DNA of 64,000 bases, taken from positions 124,001-188,000 of the forward strand of contig NZ_CP010835.1 of NCBI RefSeq assembly GCF_001577775.1, in the 5' to 3' direction. The notes beneath the pieces are model-generated. The model saw only the letters and a list, made by a program, of their open reading frames with translations, ran no database searches and was not told the DNA's origin. Each line of letters opens with the position of its first letter. The first letter of the stretch is position 1. This DNA is from Pyrococcus kukulkanii (GTDB taxonomy: Archaea; Methanobacteriota_B; Thermococci; Thermococcales; Thermococcaceae). A program made the translations under genes and the position numbers. Positions 1-8,950 of this stretch are shown here, piece by piece.

Positions 1-744
1 TTTTTCCGCCATTTCAAGGGTCCATTTTATTTCATGAACATGTTTGACTTTGATAGAGTCTGTGATTATATCTCTTATGGAAAATCCATCCTTTGACACT
101 ATCCCATACTCTCCATCATCTAGGAATACTGCTTTCCTTGTATAAGCTAAAAATGCCGGGATATCACTTGCTATGAAACTTTCTCCTTTCCCAATTCCGA
201 TAATTAGGGGACTATCCTTTCTGGCCACATATAGCCTTTCTGGATCATCTGCGAATAAAACTACTAAAGCATATGATCCTCTTAACCTTAAAAGAGTCAT
301 TCGAAAAGCATCTTCAAAGTTTTTCACTATTCTAAGATTTTCTTCTATCAAATGAGCGATTACTTCGGTGTCAGTATCACTCTTAAAAACGTGGCCTTTT
401 TTTACTAACTCCTCTTTTATCTCTTGAAAGTTTTCAATAATCCCATTATGAACAACGGCTATCTTTCCGGTGCAGTCAAGATGGGGGTGAGCATTTATAT
501 CATTTGGAACTCCATGGGTTGCCCATCTTGTGTGTCCTATACCGATGTTTCCTGGAAGTTCTGTGAATTTTAGCCTTCTGAGTAACTCGTCTATTTTCCC
601 TGCTCCTTTCCTGAGAAATATTTTACCTTCATAACAAGTTGCTATCCCTGCTGAGTCATATCCTCTATACTCAAGCCTTTTAAGGCCGTCAACTATAATA
701 GCGGATGCCTTCCTTGGACCAATATAACCTATTATACCACACAC
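1..744 (-). CDS. glmS: Glucosamine-fructose-6-phosphate aminotransferase, N-terminal part (cut by window edge)
   Basis: Converts fructose-6-phosphate and glutamine to glucosamine-6-phosphate, the entry to amino-sugar synthesis. The first 248 residues are present. They form the N-terminal nucleophile (class II) glutaminase domain: MCGIIGYIG at the start with the catalytic Cys2, then [17 protein letters not shown] and HNGIIENF. The GTG at 742-744 is chosen as start because it puts Cys at position 2, as the Ntn mechanism requires, and it has a GGTGG ribosome binding site six bases upstream. A further GTG at 751-753 would bury the nucleophile. The isomerase half lies beyond base 1. Confidence 0.93.
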   Translation of the reverse strand, partial: MCGIIGYIGPRKASAIIVDGLKRLEYRGYDSAGIATCYEGKIFLRKGAGKIDELLRRLKFTELPGNIGIGHTRWATHGVPNDINAHPHLDCTGKIAVVHNGIIENFQEIKEELVKKGHVFKSDTDTEVIAHLIEENLRIVKNFEDAFRMTLLRLRGSYALVVLFADDPERLYVARKDSPLIIGIGKGESFIASDIPAFLAYTRKAVFLDDGEYGIVSKDGFSIRDIITDSIKVKHVHEIKWTLEMAEK

Positions 745-789
745 GATTTCCACCTTGAGGTAGAATATTTTAATGAGCTTAAAAGTGTG

Positions 790-838
790 ATGATGAGCTG
801 GATCCGAGCTGATCTATGATGAGGGAGGTTTAACCTGA
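790..838 (+). ncRNA. C/D box sRNA (2'-O-methylation guide)
   Basis: Every element of an archaeal C/D box guide RNA is present with canonical spacing. Box C is ATGATGA (790-796), followed by a 12-nt guide (797-808) and box D' CTGA (809-812). A 3-nt spacer leads to box C' ATGATGA (816-822), a second 12-nt guide (823-834) and box D CTGA (835-838). Both guides being exactly 12 nt matches the known architecture for the L7Ae/Nop5/fibrillarin complex. By the D+5 rule the guides would direct methylation within 5'-CUCGGAUCCAGC-3' (fifth base, G) and 5'-GUUAAACCUCCC-3' (fifth base, A). The actual target RNAs were not identified. Its 3' half is antisense to the last codons of the gene ending at 814. The orientation is set by the boxes. 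Confidence 0.85.
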
Positions 839-1863
839 GCTATCATATCGACGGTTGTATTTGTCCTTTTTATTATATATTTGCCAAATTTTTGACGATA
901 GGATAGAGTTTTAAGCGCGCTTTCGAACATCTCCGCCGATGTTTCATTATTAAACTCTACTCTCCATATTACGGTTCCGTCTTCTGTTAGTACTATTTTG
1001 TCTCCCACCCAGGACTTTGCTATCTTCATTGCAGTATTCCAATCGTAAACTTCCCAAGTTATTAGGAATACATAGTAGGCCCCAAGCGTATCCTCTAAGA
1101 CTCCCGTAGCGTTAACTGTGACTCTCTTTGGTTTCCATCCTTCTAGGTATAAGTTGGGGAACATAACTGCCTTAGTTGAAGCAGGCGGGTTTTTGTACAC
1201 GGCATTTACAAGTTCCCATCCTCCTTTTTCATAGAGATATCTCACAAATCTATCGCCAAAGACATAAGGGAATACATTCAGGCTCCAGTATAGATGCTTC
1301 TTACTTATGTTTGTTATCTTAACTATAGGGATATTGTTTTCCTTGCAAAATATGTCTGCCACTAAGTCTGCATCTCCTTCAACTAAGGCTCTTATTGCGA
1401 GGGTTTCATCGAGTGTTTTTCCACTGTAAGTTGCGTTAAAATTCCTCTGCAATATGTGAGTGAGTTCATGTGCCGTGGCCCTTAATGCTATGGCTCCTGA
1501 GGATAGGAAATTTTCCCTTATTATGTATATCCTCTCACCAATAGTTGCTGCTATCCAATTAGCTGTATCCTCCTTCTCTTTTTTGAGAAGGCTGGCCTCT
1601 GGAGGTAGGATAAATGTTGCTTTATAAATGATTTCCCTGAGTTTCATTTCTTTGGTGGGCTTTGGAGGGGAGAATAATATCTTAGCATCCTGGCGAGTTA
1701 TAATTATCACCTTAGGTTGCTCTTGGAATTTTAGCCCCCTTATTTTTTCAACTTCGTTCTCAATGAATTGTATTTTCCTTAAAACAATATCATGGGGGGA
1801 TATCGAGGATAGGGCTTGAAATACAATTATGAAGGTAAGAAATATCGAGAAGAGTCTTTTCAT
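814..1863 (-). CDS. Secreted or membrane-anchored metallopeptidase-like protein, HELTH motif
   Basis: Function is not recognised beyond a probable zinc site. The 349-residue protein starts with a hydrophobic signal or anchor segment (about residues 2-20). HELTH at residues 132-136 fits the zincin HExxH consensus, inside ATAHELTHILQ, and an acidic LVEGDADLVADIF stretch follows about 30 residues later and could give the third ligand as in gluzincins. No transmembrane segment is seen after the N-terminus, so an extracellular location is inferred. It lies downstream of psmB on the same strand with a 14-bp gap, so co-transcription is possible. Its 3' end overlaps the C/D box sRNA on the opposite strand. 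Confidence 0.72.
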   Translation of the reverse strand: MKRLFSIFLTFIIVFQALSSISPHDIVLRKIQFIENEVEKIRGLKFQEQPKVIIITRQDAKILFSPPKPTKEMKLREIIYKATFILPPEASLLKKEKEDTANWIAATIGERIYIIRENFLSSGAIALRATAHELTHILQRNFNATYSGKTLDETLAIRALVEGDADLVADIFCKENNIPIVKITNISKKHLYWSLNVFPYVFGDRFVRYLYEKGGWELVNAVYKNPPASTKAVMFPNLYLEGWKPKRVTVNATGVLEDTLGAYYVFLITWEVYDWNTAMKIAKSWVGDKIVLTEDGTVIWRVEFNNETSAEMFESALKTLSYRQKFGKYIIKRTNTTVDMIAQVKPPSS

Positions 1864-1877
1864 AAATTTCAGGCTCC

Positions 1878-2471
1878 CTATGTAGTCACGAATTCTTCTT
1901 TCATGCCCTCCTTAGTTATGGTTACAACTTGAATCTTCTTGCTTCCTGTATAGACATCTCTCCTACCTGCAGCTTTTACAGCTTTAACTGCTAAATCCTT
2001 TGCCTTTTCTATGCTGAGGTTCTTCCTATATCCCTCCTCTAAAATTGCTATGGCAAATGGCGTTCCTGAACCGGTGGCGGTATAGTCATCAAAGATGAGT
2101 CCCCCAAGAGGATCTAAATTTGCTATTGTTGGCTCATCAACGTAGCCTCCAATTATTATTTGGACTAAATAAGGAAACCATCTGCTTTCATTGAGTAAAT
2201 TGCTAAGTAAGTTTGCCATTGCCCTTGTACTCATTGGTCGTCCCCATGTGAAGTAGTAATATCTAGCCTCGGCTTCTAAGATTCTTGCAAGCATTTGCAC
2301 ATCTCCAACGCTTCCGGCGGTTGTTATAGCTATTCTATCCGTAATTGGGATTATCTTCCTAATGTTGAGTGTTTCAACCATGTGATCGAGTGAGGCTTGA
2401 GTGTCAGCGGCGAGAACTACTCCCTCTTTCACTCTTATTCCTACGGTGGTTGTTCCGGTTTTCTTTTCCAT
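1878..2471 (-). CDS. psmB: Proteasome subunit beta
   Basis: Catalytic beta subunit of the archaeal 20S proteasome. It is a 197-residue precursor with a 6-residue propeptide (MEKKTG) ending in Gly before the nucleophile Thr. In mature numbering Thr1, Asp17, Lys33 and Gly47 of the proteasomal active site are all present, so it is an active beta. Thermococcales encode two beta paralogues; the [17 protein letters not shown] sequence resembles the one usually called beta 1, but that assignment is from memory. The start is the ATG at 2469-2471, which follows GGAGGTG with six intervening bases. An in-frame GTG nine bases earlier lies inside that binding site and is rejected. No alpha subunit is in the window. 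Confidence 0.94.
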   Translation of the reverse strand: MEKKTGTTTVGIRVKEGVVLAADTQASLDHMVETLNIRKIIPITDRIAITTAGSVGDVQMLARILEAEARYYYFTWGRPMSTRAMANLLSNLLNESRWFPYLVQIIIGGYVDEPTIANLDPLGGLIFDDYTATGSGTPFAIAILEEGYRKNLSIEKAKDLAVKAVKAAGRRDVYTGSKKIQVVTITKEGMKEEFVTT

Positions 2472-2545
2472 CTCGTGCACCTCCTAAGTTGATGTGACTC
2501 CCTTAGATTTTTAACGTATTTGGTTAGTTGTTGGTGTGGATGCCT

Positions 2546-3913
2546 ATGAACTTTGAAAAAATGGCAAAGCTTATCCAAGAATATTCGGAAAAGTATAGGG
2601 CTAAATTCATAGACGTGAGAATTGAAGAAGTTGATTTTGTGAGTATAAATATAGAAAATGGAAAAGTTGAGGAGCTTGAAGCAAATCAGGATTTTGGAAT
2701 AGGGGTGAGGGTTCTCATAAATGGTTGGGGATTTTCGTCTACAACGAGCGTTGAAAATTTTGAGAAAACTCTAAAAATTGCCACGAAGATGGCAAAAATA
2801 TCTAAATCTGAAACTTCAGTCTATGTCGGGGATCCAATAAGCGATAGAGTTGAAATTAAGATGAGGAATCATCTAAGAGATGTAGACTTAGAGGATAAGC
2901 TCCAGTTTTTCCTAAGAGTAAATAAGATGCTTGAAACAAAGAAAATAAAGACTAGAAAGACATTTTATCATGATTCTATAGTTAAAAAGACCTATTTAAA
3001 CTCTGAGGGTAGTTTCGTTGAAATGGTGACTCCCCGAATAATGATTGGGATATCTGTTGTTGCAAGAGCTAATGAGTTAATGCAGAATTATTGGAAATAT
3101 TTTGGAGGTACCCAGGGATGGGAACTTGCCGAAAAGATAGACTTTCAATATTGGTCCAGGGTGGTAGTTAGAAAAGTAACTGAATTACTTGAGGCTAAAT
3201 CCCCTCCTTCCGGGAAGTTGCCAGTTATAATGGATCCCGAACTTACGGGAGTTTTTATTCACGAGGCCTTAGGTCATGCTGCTGAAGCGGATTCTGTGAG
3301 AAGTGGGGAGAGCATACTCACTGGAATGATTGGAAAGAAAATTGGGGTTGAAGAACTAACAGTGGTAGATGATCCAACGCTACCTGGGAAGTTTGGGAGC
3401 TATATATATGATGATGAAGGGGTCAGGGGAAAGAAAGTTGAGATAATAAAAAACGGCGTGCTAGTTAATTACTTAACTGACAGAGAGACTTCCGCTGTTC
3501 TTGGACTTGAGCCAAATGGACATGGAAGGGCTCAGAATTCAAGTTATGTTCCCCTAGTTAGAATGTCAAACACTTATGTCGCTCCTTCAGATTGGGAGTT
3601 TGATGAGATGCTTGAAGAAATTAAGTTTGGGGTCTATATGATCGGAGATAAGGGAGGGCAGGTAGATATTACCAATGGAAGTTTCATGTTTGGAGCTAAG
3701 GAGGGTTATATCGTAAGGAATGGGGAAATTAAAGAAATGATTAGGGATGTTGCACTTTCTGGAGATATCCTTCAAATCCTTAAGTCAATAAGGGCAATTG
3801 GCAATGATCTTAAGATAGAATTTCCAGGCTTTTGTGGAAAGGGACAATGGGTTCCGGTAGATGATGGTGGTCCTCATGTCTTGACCGAGGCAATAGTGGG
3901 GGGTTTAGGGTGA
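2546..3913 (+). CDS. tldD: TldD family metallopeptidase (zinc-containing subunit)
   Basis: TldD/PmbA-family peptidase, 455 residues. It carries the zinc motif HExxxH as FIHEALGHAAEAD near residue 238, the mark of the catalytic TldD subunit. TldD pairs with a TldE/PmbA-like subunit lacking zinc to degrade unfolded peptides, and the partner is the next gene. The start is taken as the ATG at 2546 (MNFEKMAKLI), nine bases after GGTG at 2533-2536; an ATG at 2540 is only three bases from it. The stop overlaps the GTG of the partner gene (GTGA), implying translational coupling and a heterodimer. Confidence 0.9.
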   Translation: MNFEKMAKLIQEYSEKYRAKFIDVRIEEVDFVSINIENGKVEELEANQDFGIGVRVLINGWGFSSTTSVENFEKTLKIATKMAKISKSETSVYVGDPISDRVEIKMRNHLRDVDLEDKLQFFLRVNKMLETKKIKTRKTFYHDSIVKKTYLNSEGSFVEMVTPRIMIGISVVARANELMQNYWKYFGGTQGWELAEKIDFQYWSRVVVRKVTELLEAKSPPSGKLPVIMDPELTGVFIHEALGHAAEADSVRSGESILTGMIGKKIGVEELTVVDDPTLPGKFGSYIYDDEGVRGKKVEIIKNGVLVNYLTDRETSAVLGLEPNGHGRAQNSSYVPLVRMSNTYVAPSDWEFDEMLEEIKFGVYMIGDKGGQVDITNGSFMFGAKEGYIVRNGEIKEMIRDVALSGDILQILKSIRAIGNDLKIEFPGFCGKGQWVPVDDGGPHVLTEAIVGGLG

Positions 3914-5175
3914 TTGACAAGCTTATAAAAATCCTTGAGAATATGAACGTTGATTGGGAAATATATTTCTCAAAATCTCAAGTCACATCGATAAAATTTA
4001 GAAAGATCAAGGAGGTAGAAATCGAGAGATCAACATACAGGATTGTGGGAGGGGTTGGGGTTAGAGTCATCGTGAATAGTTATATCGGTTTTTCTTACCT
4101 AAGTGGCTTTAGTTGGAGCGAGGAAAAGCTTGAGAATCTTGTGAAGAACGCTTATAAGATTGCAAAATTGAGTAAAAATTATCACCCTGGATTTCCAGTT
4201 CCCAAGGCTTATTCAACTGTTAAGGGATTATATGACAAGAATATAGAGGAGCTGACGATCGAAACTCTCATCTCCTGGGGTAATAGCCTCTTAGACGTTC
4301 CTCAAAATGGAGAAGCTTCTATAGGTTTTGAGGTTAGAGAAAGGGAGGTAATAAACTCCAATGGTATAAACGTTAGAGATAAGGGTACGGAGTTCGCTAT
4401 GCACTTGTACCTGTACTCGAAAGGGAAGGGGACTGGGAGCCACTTTGAAGTATATAGGACGCTCCCGAACGTTGAGGAGGAGATATTAAAAATAAAAGAA
4501 AACGCAAGTTGGGAATTTGAACTTAGCAGTAATGCTAAGAAGATACATGGATTCAGCGGAGAGATTATAATTGAGCCTAAGGCCTTGGCCTCTATTCTTT
4601 CAGTGTTCTTGCCTAATATTTCAGCAAGAAATGTGTACCTTGGGAAGAGTAGATTCTCAAAAATTGGTGAGAATGTTGCCTCTGAAAACTTCACCCTAAT
4701 TGATGATCCTACTTTGGAGGGTGGCGTTAACAGTTATCCTTTTGACGATGAAGGAAATCCTGGCAGAAGAAAGCCAATAGTTAAAGATGGTATCTTAATG
4801 TCTTTCTTAGCGGATGAGAAGTATGGACGGTTGCTTCATATTGAGGGTGGAAATGCCTCCAGATCATATAACTCCACACCTGAGATATCAACATCGAATG
4901 TTATAATCCCGCCTGGTGATTCTACACCAGATGAAGGAGTATTCATAAGGACAGTTTATGGAGAACATACGGCAAATTCAATAACAGGCGAGTTTTCTTT
5001 GAACATAGAACTGGGCTATAAAGTTCAGAGAGGGGAGATCACATCCTTCAAGGGTAACATGATAGTAGGTAATGTGTTCGACATGTTAAGAAATATCACC
5101 GAAGTTGGTAAAGATGTTGAAAGAGTGGGTGGGTTTATAGCACCAAAAGTTGTCACATATTCAAAGATAATTTAA
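3910..5175 (+). CDS. tldE: TldE/PmbA family protein (non-catalytic TldD partner)
   Basis: 421-residue TldD/PmbA-family protein, homologous in layout to its upstream neighbour but with no HExxxH motif. The corresponding region reads IIEPKALASILSVFLPN, so it should not bind zinc itself. This matches the known TldD-TldE arrangement in which only one subunit carries the active site. Shared features are the FTLIDDPTLEGGVNSYPFDDEG and NASRSYNS segments. The start is GTG at 3910, overlapping the tldD stop by four bases. TldD/E proteins process peptides or degrade unfolded fragments; the cellular substrate in archaea is not evident here. Confidence 0.86.
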   Translation: MIDKLIKILENMNVDWEIYFSKSQVTSIKFRKIKEVEIERSTYRIVGGVGVRVIVNSYIGFSYLSGFSWSEEKLENLVKNAYKIAKLSKNYHPGFPVPKAYSTVKGLYDKNIEELTIETLISWGNSLLDVPQNGEASIGFEVREREVINSNGINVRDKGTEFAMHLYLYSKGKGTGSHFEVYRTLPNVEEEILKIKENASWEFELSSNAKKIHGFSGEIIIEPKALASILSVFLPNISARNVYLGKSRFSKIGENVASENFTLIDDPTLEGGVNSYPFDDEGNPGRRKPIVKDGILMSFLADEKYGRLLHIEGGNASRSYNSTPEISTSNVIIPPGDSTPDEGVFIRTVYGEHTANSITGEFSLNIELGYKVQRGEITSFKGNMIVGNVFDMLRNITEVGKDVERVGGFIAPKVVTYSKII

Positions 5176-5256
5176 GAGTACCCCAAGTTGTAGGAGACTA
5201 ATACGTATTAAAGCTTAAAAGCCTTAGGCGCTAATGTATTCTGGAGGTACGTGGTC

Positions 5257-5871
5257 ATGGACTTCGAAGAATTTTTATCAAATTTTAGGCTTGGCGAGAC
5301 AGTGTTAGTAGAATATTCGGCATACTCTAGGCCTGAGTTGCTTTTCTATGATATTGTCACATATTCAAAATTACCGATAGTGGTAGATGATTTAATGGAT
5401 AGTTTGTATGAATATTATATTAGGCTTAAGTTAGCTGGAATCAATGTTGAGAAGTTGGACAGCATAAAAGTCATAAAAACTGGTGGATCTAAGAATGTGG
5501 GTAATGTCATTGGAAAGCTTGAACTTGGGAAATATGTAATGAACATAGGGGAATATGCGAAGATTATGGACAAAGCAGGAGAACCTCCATTTACTAATCC
5601 AGTGCTCGGTATCCACAAGCTAATATTCCTTGGGAACATCCTTGAGAACATGAAACTATTGAAGATGATATCCGACTACATTGGGAACGAGAGTAGAGTG
5701 GCATTCTACTTCCTTAACAGGGATGCAATAGAAAAATTCTCTCCTGCTGTTTTGGCCATGATGGAGGAGATAGCCACGTCTGTAATCGTCTTAGAGGGTA
5801 AAACGATGGTAGTTAAAAAGGCAATAAACGAAGATTTAGTGGGAGAAAAGGTGCCTCTATTGAAACCTTGA
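5257..5871 (+). CDS. DUF257 family protein
   Basis: 204-residue protein of the DUF257 family, a group described from Pyrococcus with no assigned function. It is a mixed alpha/beta soluble protein with no signal peptide or clear catalytic motif. Recognisable parts are FRLGETVLVEYSAYSRPE at the N-terminus and VAFYFLNRDAIE in the C-terminal third. The overall shape recalls degenerate RecA/KaiC-like ATPases, but no intact Walker A is present; this is inference. The start is the ATG at 5257, eight bases after GGAGGT; the GTG at 5251 is too close. It converges on and overlaps the next gene by 15 bp. Confidence 0.72.
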   Translation: MDFEEFLSNFRLGETVLVEYSAYSRPELLFYDIVTYSKLPIVVDDLMDSLYEYYIRLKLAGINVEKLDSIKVIKTGGSKNVGNVIGKLELGKYVMNIGEYAKIMDKAGEPPFTNPVLGIHKLIFLGNILENMKLLKMISDYIGNESRVAFYFLNRDAIEKFSPAVLAMMEEIATSVIVLEGKTMVVKKAINEDLVGEKVPLLKP

Positions 5872-6429
5872 GACCCTCTTAGCTATAGGAAGAGCAACAA
5901 ACATATCAACTGCTGTCTGAATTGTGTTTGGTAGTGCTATTGCGAGCCAGAAGGGAGTTTTTGTTAGCTCCTCTACAATTCTTATTACATCGTTTCTTGT
6001 CGCTATTTCGTATCCCATCATTTTCAAGTAAAGGGGAAGAGCGAAGTAGTAATTGAGTGCTATCATTAGGATGTCTCTGATTAATGTGGAAATAACAAAT
6101 GCAACTATCATATATAGGATATTTCGATCTTTAATCAAGCTTTCTGAAATTTTTAGCCCAAGTAAGACTGAAAGGGTAGCAAAAAATTTCATTAGTGGTC
6201 CAATTCCCATGGTGTTAACTCCTGAGATAACAGAAAGTCCTATAGTCATAACTATTAACCCAAAAGTCGAAGCTTGAAATCCTAAGATAAAGTATAAAGT
6301 AACTATTGGAACTGCGACCAGGTCTATGCTCATCCCCCAGGGTGTTCTTATCTTGAGAGGAAGAACTTGTAGGATTAAACTAAGAGCGGCCATTAAAGCC
6401 GAAAGTGCAATGATCTTGGCGTTCTTCAT
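5857..6429 (-). CDS. ECF transporter S component-like membrane protein
   Basis: 190-residue polytopic membrane protein with about five or six hydrophobic segments. It matches the S-component layout of energy-coupling-factor vitamin transporters: an N-terminal KIIALSALMAALSLILQVLPLKI helix, the PWGMSIDLVAVP loop and a central GINTMGIGPLMKF-like region. S components bind the vitamin and work with the shared EcfA/A'/T module, which is not in this window. The substrate cannot be named from sequence alone. The start is the ATG at 6427-6429, six bases after GGTG. It is divergent from the cysteine desulfurase gene. Confidence 0.7.
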   Translation of the reverse strand: MKNAKIIALSALMAALSLILQVLPLKIRTPWGMSIDLVAVPIVTLYFILGFQASTFGLIVMTIGLSVISGVNTMGIGPLMKFFATLSVLLGLKISESLIKDRNILYMIVAFVISTLIRDILMIALNYYFALPLYLKMMGYEIATRNDVIRIVEELTKTPFWLAIALPNTIQTAVDMFVALPIAKRVSRFQ

Positions 6430-6558
6430 TGTTATCACCGGTGCAACATTTATGAAACACTTATTTAAAATATTTGTTCCATTTATAGAACAAATATGGC
6501 CAGAAACGTTTAGAAACTCCTATAAGACCATTGAAAGAACTTTCATCGGTGGTACACT

Positions 6559-7761
6559 ATGAAAATTCCCGAGGACGTAAGAAAGGATATTCCTCTGACT
6601 CAAGAAGTTATATATTTTGACAATACGGCAACTTCCCTAACTCCTAAGCCCGTAATAGAGGCCATGAATGAGTATTATCTCAAGTATAGAGCCAACGTCC
6701 ATAGGGGAGTTCATAGGCTCTCTCAGCTTGCGACCCACAAGTACGAGGAAAGTAGAAGAATAGTCGCCGATTTCATAAATGCGAAGTTTGAAGAAATAAT
6801 ATTCACCAAAAACACGAGCGAAAGCTTAAACTTAGTTGCCCTTGGATTAGAACACATATTCAAGAAAGGAGATAAGATAGTCACAACTCCATATGAGCAT
6901 CATTCCAACTTACTCCCATGGCAAAGGTTAGCCAAAAAACTGGGTCTCAAGCTTGAGTTCATAGGGGGTGACGATGAAGGGAACCTTGATCTGAGTGATG
7001 CAGAGAAGAAAATCAAGGGTGCGAAATTAGTGGCAGTTCAGCACGTTTCTAATGCCCTTGGTGTTATTCATGAGGTTGAAGAGCTCGGCAAGATGGCCAA
7101 AGATGAGGGGGCAATCTTTGTTGTTGATGCTGCACAAAGCGTTGGGCATATGGAGGTTGACGTGAAAAAGTTGAAAGCTGATTTCTTAGCGTTTTCAGGT
7201 CATAAAGGACCAATGGGACCGACGGGAATTGGTGTCCTCTACATAAACGAGGATTTCTTTGACGTGTTTGAACCTCCGCTCATAGGCGGTGGAACTATAG
7301 AGGATGTCTCCCTTGATGAGTATAAGTTAACCAGGCCTCCTGAACGCTTTGAGGCTGGAACTCCCAATATAGGTGGGGCGATAGGGCTGGCGGCGGGAAT
7401 AAGGTACATAGAGAAGATAGGTCTTGACAAGATAGAGAAACAGGAGCGTAAGTTAGTCAAAAGAACTACGGAAGGCCTAGATGAGCTTGAAGTTCCATGG
7501 TATGGGCCAAGAAATTTAAAAAAGCATGCTGGGGTTGTGAGCTTCAACGTTCCGCCGTTACATCCACACGATGTCGCTTCAGTGCTGGATGAGCACAAGA
7601 TAATGGTAAGGAGTGGCCACCACTGTGCCCTTCCGGTTATGAAGAGGCTCAAAATTAACGGAACGGTTAGGGCGTCATTCCACGTATACAACAGCCTTGA
7701 GGAAGTTGAAACGTTCCTAGGAGTTATAGAGGATCTCGTGAGAAAACTAAGAGCCCAATGA
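6559..7761 (+). CDS. sufS: Cysteine desulfurase (SufS/CsdA type)
   Basis: PLP-dependent class V aminotransferase that removes sulfur from L-cysteine to supply Fe-S cluster or tRNA sulfur. 400 residues, full length. The PLP lysine is K216 in [12 protein letters not shown]. The persulfide cysteine is near residue 356 in [11 protein letters not shown], the short-loop arrangement of the group II (SufS/CsdA) enzymes. The start ATG follows GGTGG. No Suf scaffold genes are adjacent, so the acceptor is unknown; the two PP-loop tRNA enzymes elsewhere in the window are potential users (inference). The 3' end overlaps the convergent HAD gene by 15 bp. Confidence 0.9.
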   Translation: MKIPEDVRKDIPLTQEVIYFDNTATSLTPKPVIEAMNEYYLKYRANVHRGVHRLSQLATHKYEESRRIVADFINAKFEEIIFTKNTSESLNLVALGLEHIFKKGDKIVTTPYEHHSNLLPWQRLAKKLGLKLEFIGGDDEGNLDLSDAEKKIKGAKLVAVQHVSNALGVIHEVEELGKMAKDEGAIFVVDAAQSVGHMEVDVKKLKADFLAFSGHKGPMGPTGIGVLYINEDFFDVFEPPLIGGGTIEDVSLDEYKLTRPPERFEAGTPNIGGAIGLAAGIRYIEKIGLDKIEKQERKLVKRTTEGLDELEVPWYGPRNLKKHAGVVSFNVPPLHPHDVASVLDEHKIMVRSGHHCALPVMKRLKINGTVRASFHVYNSLEEVETFLGVIEDLVRKLRAQ

Positions 7762-8442
7762 ATTTAGGACTTTAAGTAGGCCTTTAATGCTTGGAACCTC
7801 AAATCCTCTCTCTTCTAACTTTTTTATTTCTCTTCTTTCGTGGTTTATCCACACTGCCCACATCCCGGCGTTCCTCGCTCCTTGGTAATCTTCGGCGTAG
7901 GTGTCCCCTATGTGCAGGGCTTCTTCAGACCTTACGCCAAAGGCCTCCAGGGCCTTCTGGAACATCTCCTTCCTGGGCTTGTACGTTAAAACTTCGTCGG
8001 CAAAGAAGCTCATGTCTATAAATTCCATGAGCCCAAATTTCTCTAGGAGGAGTCTCGTGTATGAGCCTGGCCAGAACATGACGTTCCCCAGGACTGCGGT
8101 GTTTATTCCTTTCCCTTTAACCTCTTTGAGGGTCTCCTTAGCTCCCTCAAGCACAAGTCTTTCATCTATGGAGAGAACGGCTCTCGCTCCTGCTCTTTTT
8201 ACGAGTTCAATGCTTATTCCTAGCTTCTCAGCCAGCATCCTCTGACTGCCCGTTAGAACTTCCCTGGGGTCTTCACTTGCTTTCGCTCTCATCTTTTTCA
8301 GGTTATCCCTAACATCAATGACTGACTGAACTACATCAGCGACGCATAATCCTGCTAACTTTGCTAGCTGGAAAGAAAATTCATCAAGCATTAAATTAAG
8401 ATCAAGTAGCGTATTCCAGACGTCAAACGTTATCAGCTTCAT
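7747..8442 (-). CDS. HAD superfamily hydrolase
   Basis: 231-residue haloacid dehalogenase-like phosphohydrolase. Motif I is [11 protein letters not shown], in which the usual second Asp is replaced by Asn in DxWNT, as seen in some subfamily I members. Motif II is in AVLGN, motif III Lys is in YKPRKEMF, and motif IV is [17 protein letters not shown]. The substrate is unknown; the cap region is of the C1 type. The start is the ATG at 8440-8442 behind GGAGGGAG. Reading further upstream would run into the overlapping upstream gene, with which it shares 20 bp, indicating co-translation. Confidence 0.85.
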   Translation of the reverse strand: MKLITFDVWNTLLDLNLMLDEFSFQLAKLAGLCVADVVQSVIDVRDNLKKMRAKASEDPREVLTGSQRMLAEKLGISIELVKRAGARAVLSIDERLVLEGAKETLKEVKGKGINTAVLGNVMFWPGSYTRLLLEKFGLMEFIDMSFFADEVLTYKPRKEMFQKALEAFGVRSEEALHIGDTYAEDYQGARNAGMWAVWINHERREIKKLEERGFEVPSIKGLLKVLNSLGS

Positions 8443-8950
8443 TTTTTCTCCCTCCAATTTCCACCGCGAGCTTTGCGGCTTCTCTTGGATCATCTGTGAA
8501 AATAATTTTAACTATTTTCTTGTGGTCAAAGTAGCCATCTCTGGCCAACTCCTCTAGCTTATCACTTGCGTATCCCGTCCCCGTCACTACTATCACTGGG
8601 ACTCCCAGATTGTACGCCATTAGGGCTTCTATCATTGTTCCAACTCCGCCTCCAAGTACTACAAGAACATCGGCCGACTCTATAAGGATTCCACTTCTCT
8701 CCACAGGATTTAGACCCGTCTTTATCCTTATGGTGTTGAATTTATTTCCTTGATCGCTGTAGGGTAGAATTCCTACGGCAATTCCACCTCTCTTAGTGAA
8801 CTCTTCCGTAACAATTTCCATTATTCCACCTCTGCCCCCTGTAAGAAGAATGACGTTAAGAGGAAGGGCTCTTGCAAATTCTTTCGCCTTTCTAATTGCA
8901 GTTCCAAGTGGCTTTGGGTCACTTGATCCAGCTATTGCCACTTGAATCAT
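8423..8950 (-). CDS. LOG-like / SLOG (Rossmann) protein, TIGR00725-type
   Basis: 175-residue Rossmann-fold protein of the SLOG/LOG superfamily (often mis-named lysine decarboxylase). It shows the paired glycine motifs [14 protein letters not shown] and [14 protein letters not shown]. The first is the nucleotide/phosphoribosyl site and the second is the PGGxGTxxE-type motif with its conserved glutamate. Plant and bacterial LOG enzymes are nucleotide phosphoribohydrolases; whether this shorter protein has that activity is not known. Its ATG overlaps the stop of the upstream M50 peptidase (ATGA) and its end overlaps the HAD gene, so the three form an operon. Confidence 0.83.
   Translation of the reverse strand: MIQVAIAGSSDPKPLGTAIRKAKEFARALPLNVILLTGGRGGIMEIVTEEFTKRGGIAVGILPYSDQGNKFNTIRIKTGLNPVERSGILIESADVLVVLGGGVGTMIEALMAYNLGVPVIVVTGTGYASDKLEELARDGYFDHKKIVKIIFTDDPREAAKLAVEIGGRKNEADNV

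Noticed and set aside
7239-7691. Open frame of 150 codons opposite the cysteine desulfurase
   Set aside because: Antisense shadow covering the catalytic part of a strongly conserved enzyme.
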